Shown in pieces: positions 1 to 8,106 of a stretch of 64,000 bases of DNA (the stretch's first letter is position 1; each line of letters opens with the position of its first letter). The notes below the pieces were generated by a model. It had not been told where the DNA came from and made no database searches. It saw nothing but the letters and a program-made list of their open reading frames with translations. The position numbers and the translations under genes were made by a program. Location of the stretch: NCBI RefSeq assembly GCF_009184635.1, contig NZ_WELI01000003.1, positions 496,001-560,000 on the forward strand, written 5' to 3'. The stretch is from Rudanella paleaurantiibacter. GTDB lineage: Bacteria > Bacteroidota > Bacteroidia > Cytophagales > Spirosomataceae.

Positions 1-1
1 C

Positions 2-727
2 TCAAACATCATCCGGGTAGGTCAGTCGGCTGGTAGCATCTTTGCCATCCGTACCAACGGGGTGAACCCTGCCAACGGTCGGCGAATTTTCATCAATGCG
101 GCTGGCCGTGAAGTTCAGTACGACCACGCTGCCGCTCCGGCACAGCGTTGGACCTACGTGTCGGATGGTGCGGTAGCTCCGGCTATCCAGGGTACCGACC
201 GGGTCGTGATTGGCAACGCCCTGCCTAAGTACTACGGCGGTTTCGACAACACATTTAAGTACGGTAACCTCGACCTGAGCATCTTCCTGCAATATTCAGG
301 TGGTAACTACATCTACAATGGTACCAAGGCCGGTCTGCGCGATCAGCGTCCGTGGAACAACCATACCGATGTACTAAACCACTGGAAGCAGCCGGGCGAC
401 ATTACCAACATCCCACGGCCGGTTCTGAACGACAACATTTCGAACGGTTCGGCTAACCCCATTTCTGAGAACGTAGAGAAAGGTGATTTCATCCGGGGCC
501 GGAACATCCTGTTGGCCTACACATTCCGTAACAACCTGCTGCGGAAAGCCAACATCAACTCCCTCCGTTTGTACGGACAAGTACAAAACGCCTTCGTGAT
601 CACGAAGTACAGTGGTGCTGACCCCGAGATTTCGACCAACCGCGACACGAACGTCGCACCGGGTGTTGACCGGAACTCGACGCCACAGGCCCGTACGTAC
701 ACCCTTGGTTTAGGACTGACGTTCTAA
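2..727 (+). CDS. SusC/RagA-type TonB-dependent outer membrane transporter, C-terminal part (C1)
   Basis: The open frame runs from base 2 to the stop at 725-727, so the gene begins upstream of the window and about 241 residues of its C-terminal barrel are visible. The segment VNPANGRR, the stretch GDITNIPRP and the ending TYTLGLGLTF match the final strands of the complete SusC proteins at 2750 and 13626 here; a C-terminal aromatic residue is typical of outer-membrane barrels. SusC proteins form the TonB-driven pore under a SusD lid. The next gene, a SusD lipoprotein, starts 33 bp downstream, which fits a two-gene operon. The substrate is unknown. The family call is firm; plug and N-terminal domains cannot be seen. 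Confidence 0.93.
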   Translation, partial: SNIIRVGQSAGSIFAIRTNGVNPANGRRIFINAAGREVQYDHAAAPAQRWTYVSDGAVAPAIQGTDRVVIGNALPKYYGGFDNTFKYGNLDLSIFLQYSGGNYIYNGTKAGLRDQRPWNNHTDVLNHWKQPGDITNIPRPVLNDNISNGSANPISENVEKGDFIRGRNILLAYTFRNNLLRKANINSLRLYGQVQNAFVITKYSGADPEISTNRDTNVAPGVDRNSTPQARTYTLGLGLTF

Positions 728-760
728 TTCTTCACTTCTCAAACACTTAGTAAGACACGT

Positions 761-2287
761 ATGCTTTTTTCAGATAAATACATAGTCTCACGGCGCGGGA
801 TGCTCCGTACGGCACTCGTAACCGCCGTACTCGGAACAAGCCTGACTGCCTGTGATCAGGAAACGTTTTTGAACCCAACCCCGCTCACGTCGCTGGCCGA
901 CGTAGAAGCGTTCAGCACGCCCGACCGGGTATTGGCTCAGGTCAACGGCCTGTACGCCAGCGTGAAGTCGGGTCAGTTTATGGGTGGTCGCTATCAGGTG
1001 TACGTCGACGTACGGGGCGAAGAGTTTCTGAACGTAACTAACAACGGTGTGACGGCCCTCTCGGCCTGGAACCACACCCAGAACTCGGGTTCCAACGAAC
1101 CCACCAACCTCTGGAACGCGGCTTACCTCGCCATCAACCGGGCAAACTTGTTCCTGGCGGGTCTGGACGCAAACCCAACCGTCATTGACCAGACACTGGC
1201 CAACCAGTACCGGGGCGAAGCCCGGCTGCTGCGGGCGCTGACGTACCACCAGATGGTGCAGCTGTTTGCTCAACCCTATACGAAAGATAACGGTGCCTCG
1301 CCGGGCTTGCCCCTGCGCATCAAAGGCGAAGTAGGCTCGGGGGGCAATGACCTTGCCCGTGCCACCGTTGCCGAGGTATACAAGCAGATTCTGGACGATC
1401 TCAACTTTGCCGAGCAGAACCTGCCCGCCAACTACGCCAGCGCAACCCTGAATACTACCCGTGCGCACAAAAACACGGCTATTGCGCTCAAAACCCGCGT
1501 TTATCTGGCTATGGGTCAGTGGGCCAACGTGGTAACGGAAGCGAACAAGATTGTGTCGACGGCAGCACCTTACCGTGCCAGCACGGGGGTAGCCCATCAG
1601 CTTCAGGCCGATGTGCGGACGGTGTTCAGCAACTACACCACGACCGAGTCGATTTTCTCGATGCCGTTCAGCAGCAACGACCTGCCCGGCACGCAGAATG
1701 GCTTGCACAGCTATTACGTGCCGCTCACGGGTATTGGTGATTATAGCCTCAACCCGAACGGGATTATCAGCAACACGACGGCCTTCGCAACGGCCGACGC
1801 CCGCCGGAACTTCGTGAAGTCGGATTTCTCGGGTGACCTCATCAGCGGGGCACAGCGTAACCGTCTGTTCAAATTCCCGACTGGTCCGGTGCATACCGAC
1901 TGGGCTCCGGTAATCCGCTACTCGGAAGTACTGCTCAATGCGGCTGAGGCTCGCGCCCGGCTCAACACCTCGGCGGTGGATGAGCAAGGTTTGGCCCTGC
2001 TCAACGCCGTTCGGACGCGCTCAAACCCAACGGGCGCTTACACGGCTGCGGGTCTGGCTAATTCGGCAGGCCTGGTTAGCGCCATCCTGACCGAGCGCCG
2101 GATTGAGTTCCTTGGCGAAGGCATGCGTTCAAACGACCTGCTGCGGACCAATCAGCCCCTGCCCGAAAAAGGCGGTGTGCAAAGTGCTCCCCGGATTCAA
2201 GCCGTACCCACTACGGCATCGGTTTACATCTGGCCTCTGCCGCAAACCGAACTGAACGTAAATAAACTGGCGGTTCAGAACCCGTAA
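761..2287 (+). CDS. SusD/RagB family outer membrane lipoprotein (D1)
   Basis: A 508-residue SusD-type protein, the surface-exposed substrate-binding partner of the preceding SusC. The N-terminus is a lipoprotein signal with lipobox LTAC, so the mature protein starts at about Cys31. Family features in order are an early Asn/Tyr-rich helical region, RGEARLLRALTYHQMVQLFA (the TPR-like SusD core, about residue 150) and the C-terminal segment ILTERRIEFLGEGMRSNDLL that precedes the usual end of SusD proteins. A start at 800 (MLRTALVTAV) would give a more ordinary signal peptide; with the start at 761 there is an SRRGML stretch before it. The gene follows SusC by 33 bp and is closed by a strong terminator. 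The ligand is unknown. Confidence 0.93.
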   Translation: MLFSDKYIVSRRGMLRTALVTAVLGTSLTACDQETFLNPTPLTSLADVEAFSTPDRVLAQVNGLYASVKSGQFMGGRYQVYVDVRGEEFLNVTNNGVTALSAWNHTQNSGSNEPTNLWNAAYLAINRANLFLAGLDANPTVIDQTLANQYRGEARLLRALTYHQMVQLFAQPYTKDNGASPGLPLRIKGEVGSGGNDLARATVAEVYKQILDDLNFAEQNLPANYASATLNTTRAHKNTAIALKTRVYLAMGQWANVVTEANKIVSTAAPYRASTGVAHQLQADVRTVFSNYTTTESIFSMPFSSNDLPGTQNGLHSYYVPLTGIGDYSLNPNGIISNTTAFATADARRNFVKSDFSGDLISGAQRNRLFKFPTGPVHTDWAPVIRYSEVLLNAAEARARLNTSAVDEQGLALLNAVRTRSNPTGAYTAAGLANSAGLVSAILTERRIEFLGEGMRSNDLLRTNQPLPEKGGVQSAPRIQAVPTTASVYIWPLPQTELNVNKLAVQNP

Positions 2288-2314
2288 GACGTTCTGAACG
2301 AACAGCTCCTTTCT

Positions 2315-2349
2315 GTCCCCATCAGCCCTGGCTGGTGGGGACTTTTTTT
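2315..2349 (+). terminator. Rho-independent terminator after D1
   Basis: A 13-bp stem (GTCCCCATCAGCC with GGCTGGTGGGGAC, one G-T pair, minimal loop) is followed directly by seven T. It lies 28 bp after the D1 stop and ends the first SusC/SusD unit. Confidence 0.9.
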
Positions 2350-2749
2350 AGCCCCTTTCCAGCCCGGCAGCGTAAACCTTAACTACGTATAGTTCAATCA
2401 CAATGAACTACTTACAAAATAACCAGCTTCAATTTTGTTAACGTTTAGACCAAAACATTAAACAGAAAATAAATCATTGGTCTTTAGATCCTTATTCATT
2501 CAACCGTTTTTAGTATTGTACAAAACAAAGAATAACTATACCGCAAACAACATAAAAACTAAACATAAAGGCCCTACTAAGCAATAGAATGAATATAGGA
2601 CATTGGAAACCTAATTGACCAAATTAAATTTTACCAATATTCTGATGTACCTACAGATTATTTTTTCTCATTTTGTCCAATGTAGCTTCCTGTTCACTAA
2701 TTTTGTGTTCTGTTTACTCATAATTCAACAATTCATCTTTCAAACTCCT
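2350..2749. other. AT-rich intergenic region before C2
   Basis: Four hundred bases that are much more AT-rich than the surrounding genes. The frame of the next gene stays open upstream to 2615, but that stretch reads as low-complexity Phe/Ile/Leu residues and lies upstream of a good promoter, so I treat it as non-coding. Nothing else is recognised. Confidence 0.6.
2672..2705 (+). promoter_or_regulatory. Bacteroidota-type promoter for the C2 operon
   Basis: TTTG at 2672-2675 and TAATTTTG at 2698-2705 match the Bacteroidota -33 (TTTG) and -7 (TAnnTTTG) elements, 22 bp apart. Transcription would begin near 2711, leaving a leader of about 40 bases before the ATG at 2750. This supports the 2750 start over earlier ones. 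Confidence 0.6.
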
Positions 2750-5700
2750 ATGAGAAAACTTCTATTGGGAAGTTGGTTGCTGACACTGTTGTTCTGCCTG
2801 CCAGTACTGGCACAGGACATCACGGTTAGCGGACGGGTAACTTCATCAGACGACGGCTCCGCCCTGCCCGGCGTGAGTGTTCAGGTTAAAGGTACCACCC
2901 GCGGTACCACCACCGACGCATCGGGTAACTACCGGCTCAGCGCTCCGGCCAATTCCCGTTTAGTATTTAGCTACATCGGCTTTTTGTCACAGGAAGTAGC
3001 GATGGGGAGCCGCACCTCCCTCAACGTACAGTTGCAGAACAACGCGCAGGAACTGGGCGAGGTAGTGGTGACCGGTTACGGTGGCACCATCAACCGGCGC
3101 GAGTTTACGGGCGCCAGCTCGAAAGTAACGGGTACGGCCATTCAGAACCTGCCCGTGGGTAGCTTCGACAAAGCCCTGGCTGGTCGGGCGGCTGGTGTGC
3201 AGATTACCTCAGCCAACGGGGTTCCGGGTGGTGCCATTCAGGTACGTATCCGGGGTATTGGCTCAATCTCGGCGGGCTCAGACCCCCTTTACGTTGTTGA
3301 TGGGGTGCAGCTGAACTCAACCAACAACTCCAGCTTTACCAGCTCAAACCCGCTGGCGTTTTTGAACCCCAACGATATTGAGAGCATCGAGATCCTGAAA
3401 GATGCCGCTGCGGCTTCTATCTACGGTTCGCAGGCGGCCAACGGGGTTGTACTCGTGACCACCAAGCGCGGTAAATCAGGCAAAACGCAGGTATCGCTCA
3501 ACTATTACACTGGTGTGGATGAGCCCATCAAGCGCCTGGATGTACTGAACACCCAGGAATGGATTGCCCTGCGGACTCAGGCTCGGATCAATGCCGGTCA
3601 GGCAGCCGACGTAGCCCGCGCTACGGTTCTGAGCACCCTGCGGCAACCCACTACGCTGACCGACGCCGAAGTAGCCGCTCTGCCCACCTACGACTGGCAG
3701 AAAGAGGCCTACCGGAACGGCCGTACCAACAACTACGAGTTGAGCCTGAACGGTGGTAACGAGAAAACGAAATTCTTTGTGTCGGGCTCGTATTACACGC
3801 AGAGTGCCAACGTTATCAATGTTGGTTTCAAGCGCGGAACGCTCAACACCACGCTGACGCACGCCATCAACAGCAAACTGACGTTGGAGCAAACGCTGAA
3901 AATGAGTGCCATTCAGGCACGCGGTCAGCAGGGCTCACCCAACGGGGGTTCATTCCTCGGCTCGTCGGCGTTCTCGTCGTCGCTTATGCTGCCAAGCGTA
4001 CCCATTTACAACCCTGATGGCACGTTCTTCGGAACGCCGGCACTGGGCGGTACACCGGGTATTCTGAACCAGAACATCATTCAGGTATCAACGCTGAACG
4101 ACATTACCTCAAACATCAACCAGTTTGTGGGTGGTTTGTCGCTCAACTATAAGCCTATCGAAGGCTTGAACATCCGGCCGTTTGTGAGCCTCGACTACCG
4201 GGCTATCAAGGGCCGCTACTTCACTGACCCCCGCACGGCCGATGCCTTTGTGGTTCGGGGACGTTTGCAGGATCAGTTCAACCAGAACATTAACTTCCTG
4301 ACCAACATCACGGCGAACTACAACAAAACGTTTGGTGGCCGTCATGACGTAAGCGCTCTGTTGGGTGCTGAGTACCGCTCAGACCGGAACGAGTTTACCA
4401 ACTCAAACATCACCAACGTACCTACGCCCGACTTCCGCTACGGTAGTGCTGCGGCCCTGCCCCAATCCATTGGTGGTGGCTGGACCGGTTACAGCAAGGC
4501 GTCGGTGTTTGGAAATGTGAAGTACAACTACGGCCGGAAGTACGACGTGAGCGTGATTGCCCGTCTCGACGGCTCAAGCCGGTTCGGTGCCAACAACCGC
4601 TTTGGTTTCTTCCCATCGGTATCGGGTGCGTGGCTCGTATCAGAAGAAGACTTCCTGAAAGGCAACCGGGTACTGAACGAACTGAAGTTCCGGGCATCGT
4701 ACGGTACTACGGGTAACGACCAGATTGGTTCACTGTTCGGTCTGGCTAACTTCCCGTCACTGGGTCTGGTAAGTGCCGGTTTCGACTACAACGGTGCGGC
4801 TGGTTTTGCCCCCTCACAGCTGGGTAACCCGGACCTGAAGTGGGAAACCAACGTAACGACCAACCTGGGTATGGACTTCGGTTTCTTCGGCAACCGTCTG
4901 ACGGGTTCTGTGGACGTATTCGACCGGACCAGCCGCGACGTACTGTTGGGTGTAAACCTGCCTTTCACGAGCGGTTTCACGGCCATCTCGCGTAACTCAG
5001 GTTCAGTACAGAACCGCGGTCTGGAAATTGAACTGAACACGGTGAACGTGCAGTCGGGCGACTTCAAATGGAAATCGTCGTTCAACATTACGTTCATTCG
5101 GAACAAAGTGGTGAAGCTGATCGACGGTATTACGCCCTTGGCTAACCCCGACAGCGCCATCACGATCAACTACAACGACTTCTACGGCGTAGCTCGTACG
5201 GCCATCCAGGGCCGCCCGCTGCTGGCTAACTACACCACGGAATATGCCGGTGTAAACCCAGCCAACGGTCGACCCATGTTCTACGACTTTGCCGGTAACA
5301 TTACCTATACGCCGGTAACTCCGCGTGACCTGCGTTACCTCGGCTCAGAGCAGCCCCTGTTCTACGGTGGTTTCCAGAACTCGATTTCGTACAAGGGTCT
5401 GACGTTGGACGCTCTCTTCCAGTACGATTATGGTCGGCGGTCGTTCAACAACCAAACCTCATTCCTGGCCGAGCTGGCAGGTCGTGATTTCAACGCGATC
5501 CGGTCAGTGTACGACCGTCGCTGGCAGCAGCCGGGTGATATCACCGACGTACCGCGCCCAATCAACGGCAATGCCGAAACACGGGGTATCAGCAGCCTTG
5601 GCGGCTCACGTACGCTTGAAGATGCGTCGTACCTGCGTTTGAAGCAGATCACGCTGAGCTACGATGTTCCGGGTACCATTGGCCGTAAGATTGCAGCCTC

Positions 5701-5851
5701 AAAGGCCCGTGTGTATGTACAGGCGCAGAACCTGCTCACCTGGACCAACTGGACGAGCTACGATCCCGAATTCCTGAACTTCGGTTCGGGCAACAGCGGG
5801 GTTGTACCCAACTCACGGTCAATTACTGCCGGTATTAACCTAACGTTCTGA
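2750..5851 (+). CDS. SusC/RagA-type TonB-dependent transporter (C2)
   Basis: A 1033-residue outer-membrane transporter. The start at 2750 gives a clean signal peptide (MRKLLLGSWLL... cut after VLAQ). A carboxypeptidase-D-regulatory-like domain follows at about residues 24-100 (SGRVTSSDDGSALPGVSV). Next come VVVTGYGG at about 105, typical of the SusC plug boundary, and a plug with IRGIGSISAG and DPLYVVDG. NDIESIEILKDAAAASIYG lies at about 205-225, and a long barrel ends in ITAGINLTF. It is transcribed with D2, 25 bp downstream, and the lipoprotein at 7425. It is paralogous to C4 along its full length. The imported substrate cannot be inferred. Confidence 0.95.
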   Translation: MRKLLLGSWLLTLLFCLPVLAQDITVSGRVTSSDDGSALPGVSVQVKGTTRGTTTDASGNYRLSAPANSRLVFSYIGFLSQEVAMGSRTSLNVQLQNNAQELGEVVVTGYGGTINRREFTGASSKVTGTAIQNLPVGSFDKALAGRAAGVQITSANGVPGGAIQVRIRGIGSISAGSDPLYVVDGVQLNSTNNSSFTSSNPLAFLNPNDIESIEILKDAAAASIYGSQAANGVVLVTTKRGKSGKTQVSLNYYTGVDEPIKRLDVLNTQEWIALRTQARINAGQAADVARATVLSTLRQPTTLTDAEVAALPTYDWQKEAYRNGRTNNYELSLNGGNEKTKFFVSGSYYTQSANVINVGFKRGTLNTTLTHAINSKLTLEQTLKMSAIQARGQQGSPNGGSFLGSSAFSSSLMLPSVPIYNPDGTFFGTPALGGTPGILNQNIIQVSTLNDITSNINQFVGGLSLNYKPIEGLNIRPFVSLDYRAIKGRYFTDPRTADAFVVRGRLQDQFNQNINFLTNITANYNKTFGGRHDVSALLGAEYRSDRNEFTNSNITNVPTPDFRYGSAAALPQSIGGGWTGYSKASVFGNVKYNYGRKYDVSVIARLDGSSRFGANNRFGFFPSVSGAWLVSEEDFLKGNRVLNELKFRASYGTTGNDQIGSLFGLANFPSLGLVSAGFDYNGAAGFAPSQLGNPDLKWETNVTTNLGMDFGFFGNRLTGSVDVFDRTSRDVLLGVNLPFTSGFTAISRNSGSVQNRGLEIELNTVNVQSGDFKWKSSFNITFIRNKVVKLIDGITPLANPDSAITINYNDFYGVARTAIQGRPLLANYTTEYAGVNPANGRPMFYDFAGNITYTPVTPRDLRYLGSEQPLFYGGFQNSISYKGLTLDALFQYDYGRRSFNNQTSFLAELAGRDFNAIRSVYDRRWQQPGDITDVPRPINGNAETRGISSLGGSRTLEDASYLRLKQITLSYDVPGTIGRKIAASKARVYVQAQNLLTWTNWTSYDPEFLNFGSGNSGVVPNSRSITAGINLTF

Positions 5852-5876
5852 TCATCTTCAAACTGACTTATCGACA

Positions 5877-7367
5877 ATGCGTATTTCCATAAAAACCTTG
5901 TCTGGCGGATTGCTGACCGCTGCGGCCCTGTCGCTGGCGTCGTGCAGCGACCTGCTCGAAGTACAGCCCCGCTCCAACGCCGATCTGACCACGGCACTGA
6001 ATACAGCCGAAGGCCTGGATGCTACCCTCAACGGTATTTACGACCGTTTGCAAAGCACCGCCCTGTATGGTCGTGATTTTCTGGCCGTAGCCGAAGCCCT
6101 CGGCGACAATGCGCAGGCAACCAACAAATCGGGCCGCCTGAACAACGAAAACCGGAATGTAGCCGGTGCTTCGTTTGTCAACTGGGCTACCAGCTATTTC
6201 GCCATCAACCAGGCCAACCTGCTGCTCGAAGCCACGCCAAAGGTTACGTCGCTGACCGATACCAACCGGCGCAACTCGATTCTCGGCCAAGGTCACTTCC
6301 TACGGGCGTTGCTCTACCACGACCTGATGCGGGCCTATGCTTACGATCCGGGTGTTGAAATTGCACAACAAAACCGGGGTGGTGTTCCCATCGTGCTGAC
6401 AGGTGTAAACAACCAGGATCAGTTGCAGTTTCCGGCCCGTGCGCCCATTGCCGATGTGTACAAGCAGATTTATAGCGACCTGGAGAAGTCGGTAACATTC
6501 TTTAGCCGGACCAGTGCCAACAACGGCAACATTCCGGCCTACGGTAACCGTGCTGCGGCTCAACTCCTGTTCTCACGGGTAGCGTTGTACAACAAAGACT
6601 ACAACACGGCGGTACGGTATGCGACCGACGCTATTGGCGGTACGGTTCGTATTGTCGATGCAAGCGGCTACATTGGCGGCTGGCGCGCTCCGCGTAACCC
6701 GGAGTCATTGTTTGAAGTACAGTTTGCCGCTCCGTCGGAAAACATCGGGGTAAACACCTCACTGCAAACCACCTACACAACGCTTGTTCGCCCCGGCGAC
6801 CGCGGCACCACGGGTGGCTTCGGTGACCTCGTTCCAAACAACGCGTTCCTGAGCGACATCCGGTCGGAAAGCAGCGCGACGGGTTTTGCCGATGTGCGGG
6901 CGCAACTGTACGAACTGGGTACTACCGGACGCGGAACGGCGTTTGTAGAGTGTACCAAGTTTCTGGGTAAAAACGGGGTAATCAACCTCGACAACGTACC
7001 GGTGCTCCGTATTCCAGAGGCTTACCTCAACCGGGCTGAGGCTTACTTTATGCTGGGCCGGATGACCGACGCCCTGGCCGACCTCAACACCATCCGGACA
7101 AACCGGGGCCTGACGGCACGTACTATGGCCAGCTTTACGAACGATGCCGCCCTGCTGGCCGAAATTCTGCGGCAGCGCCGGTTAGAGTATGCGTTTGAAG
7201 GTCACCGCTGGTTTGACTTGAAACGGCGCGGACAGGATGTGATCAAGACCATCCCGCTCTCGCCCACGGCAAATAACCTGCCTTACAACGACTTCCGTGT
7301 ACTGGCTAACATTCCGGTGAACGAGGTATCTACCAACAAAAACATTCGCCAGAACTTCGGTTATTAA
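5877..7367 (+). CDS. SusD/RagB family outer membrane lipoprotein (D2)
   Basis: A 496-residue SusD partner of C2. The signal peptide has lipobox LASC (lipidated at about Cys23), followed by SDLLEVQPRSN, the usual Pro-rich N-terminus of SusD proteins. The core shows GQGHFLRALLYHDLMRAYA at about residue 140. The C-terminal part has RIPEAYLNRAEAYFMLGR and RQRRLEYAFEGHRWFDLKRR, both hallmarks of the family. It is clearly paralogous to D4: TLYGRDLIAIAEALGD there corresponds to ALYGRDFLAVAEALGD here. It sits 25 bp after C2 and 57 bp before an accessory lipoprotein in the same direction. Confidence 0.95.
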   Translation: MRISIKTLSGGLLTAAALSLASCSDLLEVQPRSNADLTTALNTAEGLDATLNGIYDRLQSTALYGRDFLAVAEALGDNAQATNKSGRLNNENRNVAGASFVNWATSYFAINQANLLLEATPKVTSLTDTNRRNSILGQGHFLRALLYHDLMRAYAYDPGVEIAQQNRGGVPIVLTGVNNQDQLQFPARAPIADVYKQIYSDLEKSVTFFSRTSANNGNIPAYGNRAAAQLLFSRVALYNKDYNTAVRYATDAIGGTVRIVDASGYIGGWRAPRNPESLFEVQFAAPSENIGVNTSLQTTYTTLVRPGDRGTTGGFGDLVPNNAFLSDIRSESSATGFADVRAQLYELGTTGRGTAFVECTKFLGKNGVINLDNVPVLRIPEAYLNRAEAYFMLGRMTDALADLNTIRTNRGLTARTMASFTNDAALLAEILRQRRLEYAFEGHRWFDLKRRGQDVIKTIPLSPTANNLPYNDFRVLANIPVNEVSTNKNIRQNFGY

Positions 7368-7373
7368 TCGGCA

Positions 7374-7405
7374 GTGCACCGGTCGGGCTTACTCGGCCGG
7401 TGCAT
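7374..7405 (+). other. Hairpin between D2 and the accessory lipoprotein gene
   Basis: GTGCACCGG at 7374-7382 can pair with CCGGTGCAT at 7397-7405, leaving a 14-base loop. There is no T tract, so it is not a standard terminator. It may set the ratio of SusD to lipoprotein by processing or partial attenuation; that role is inference. Confidence 0.45.
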
Positions 7406-7424
7406 GCACAAACCAAGCACATTC

Positions 7425-7904
7425 ATGAAAAAACTGAATTATATTTTGTTGTGCGCCCTGTCGGTTTTGGGTCTGGCAGCCTGCGACAACACCCTGGATC
7501 AAGTGTTCGATGAGCAAACGCTCGTTGAATTCAACGAAGCCATTTTGCGCACCAACGCTACCGGGCGTACCTACTCCATTACCAGCCTGGCCAATACCCC
7601 TACCGCGGGCACTACCTCAACGGCACAGTTGAATCTGGTAGGTCGGCAGCGGGGTAGCGAGCTTACCGTGCGGGTACTTGTCGACCCAGCTACTACTGCC
7701 CCCGCCAGCAGCTATACCCTGAGCAATGGCGGTAACGTGGTAATTCCGGCAAACTCGAGCTTTGGCTCACTGACCGTAACGGTTGGCCGGGCCAGCAGCA
7801 CCACGGCACCGGTCGGAAACCTGGTACTGGTTATTGATAGCACAAGCACCGACTTTAAACCGAGCCAGAACTACAAGCGGCTGGGTTTCTCGTTCCGTAA
7901 TTAA
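7425..7904 (+). CDS. Small surface lipoprotein accessory to SusC/SusD (DUF1735/DUF4843-like)
   Basis: A 159-residue lipoprotein with signal peptide and lipobox LAAC. The start at 7425 (MKKLNYILL) is chosen over earlier in-frame codons because it gives a standard signal. The mature part is beta-rich with no catalytic motif. NGGNVVIPANSSFGSLTVTV and the ending NYKRLGFSFRN are almost repeated in the protein at 18175, which follows the paralogous D4. This resembles the N-terminal Ig-like domain of SusE/F-position lipoproteins (DUF1735/DUF4843), but I recall the family only by pattern. Its constant place as third gene suggests a surface accessory component of the transporter. Confidence 0.8.
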   Translation: MKKLNYILLCALSVLGLAACDNTLDQVFDEQTLVEFNEAILRTNATGRTYSITSLANTPTAGTTSTAQLNLVGRQRGSELTVRVLVDPATTAPASSYTLSNGGNVVIPANSSFGSLTVTVGRASSTTAPVGNLVLVIDSTSTDFKPSQNYKRLGFSFRN

Positions 7905-7927
7905 CCGAAGTGAAATTTTTTTGTCCA

Positions 7928-7955
7928 AATGCCTCACCAAAAGTGGGGCATTTTT
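7928..7955 (+). terminator. Rho-independent terminator of the C2 operon
   Basis: A 10-bp stem (AATGCCTCAC with GTGGGGCATT, one G-T pair), five-base loop and T run, 24 bp after the lipoprotein stop. Confidence 0.88.
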
Positions 7956-8050
7956 GTTACAGTGTATACCACTAGTATACAGGTACAAGTAACGTTCTTA
8001 ATGCAATAAAAAACCCTGCCTTTACGTCTACAGATAATCTTGTTTACCCT

Positions 8051-8058
8051 TACCTTTG
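8051..8058 (+). promoter_or_regulatory. Putative -7 element of the C3 operon promoter
   Basis: TACCTTTG, followed by CGG, matches the Bacteroidota -7 consensus TAnnTTTG exactly, 48 bp before the C3 start. No convincing TTTG lies at the right upstream distance. Confidence 0.5.
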
Positions 8059-8106
8059 CGGTCCATTTCATCAATTTGTTAATTTATTTTTAATCTCAAA
8101 ATCCAT

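Noticed and set aside
788-1987. Long open frame on the minus strand opposite D1
   Set aside because: Fully opposite a clear SusD gene; the Arg/Val/Gly-rich translation has no family signature and looks like a high-GC antisense shadow.
2615-2749. Upstream extension of the C2 reading frame to 2615
   Set aside because: It encodes a low-complexity hydrophobic leader, overlaps a good Bacteroidota promoter at 2672-2705, and hides the normal signal peptide that starts at 2750.
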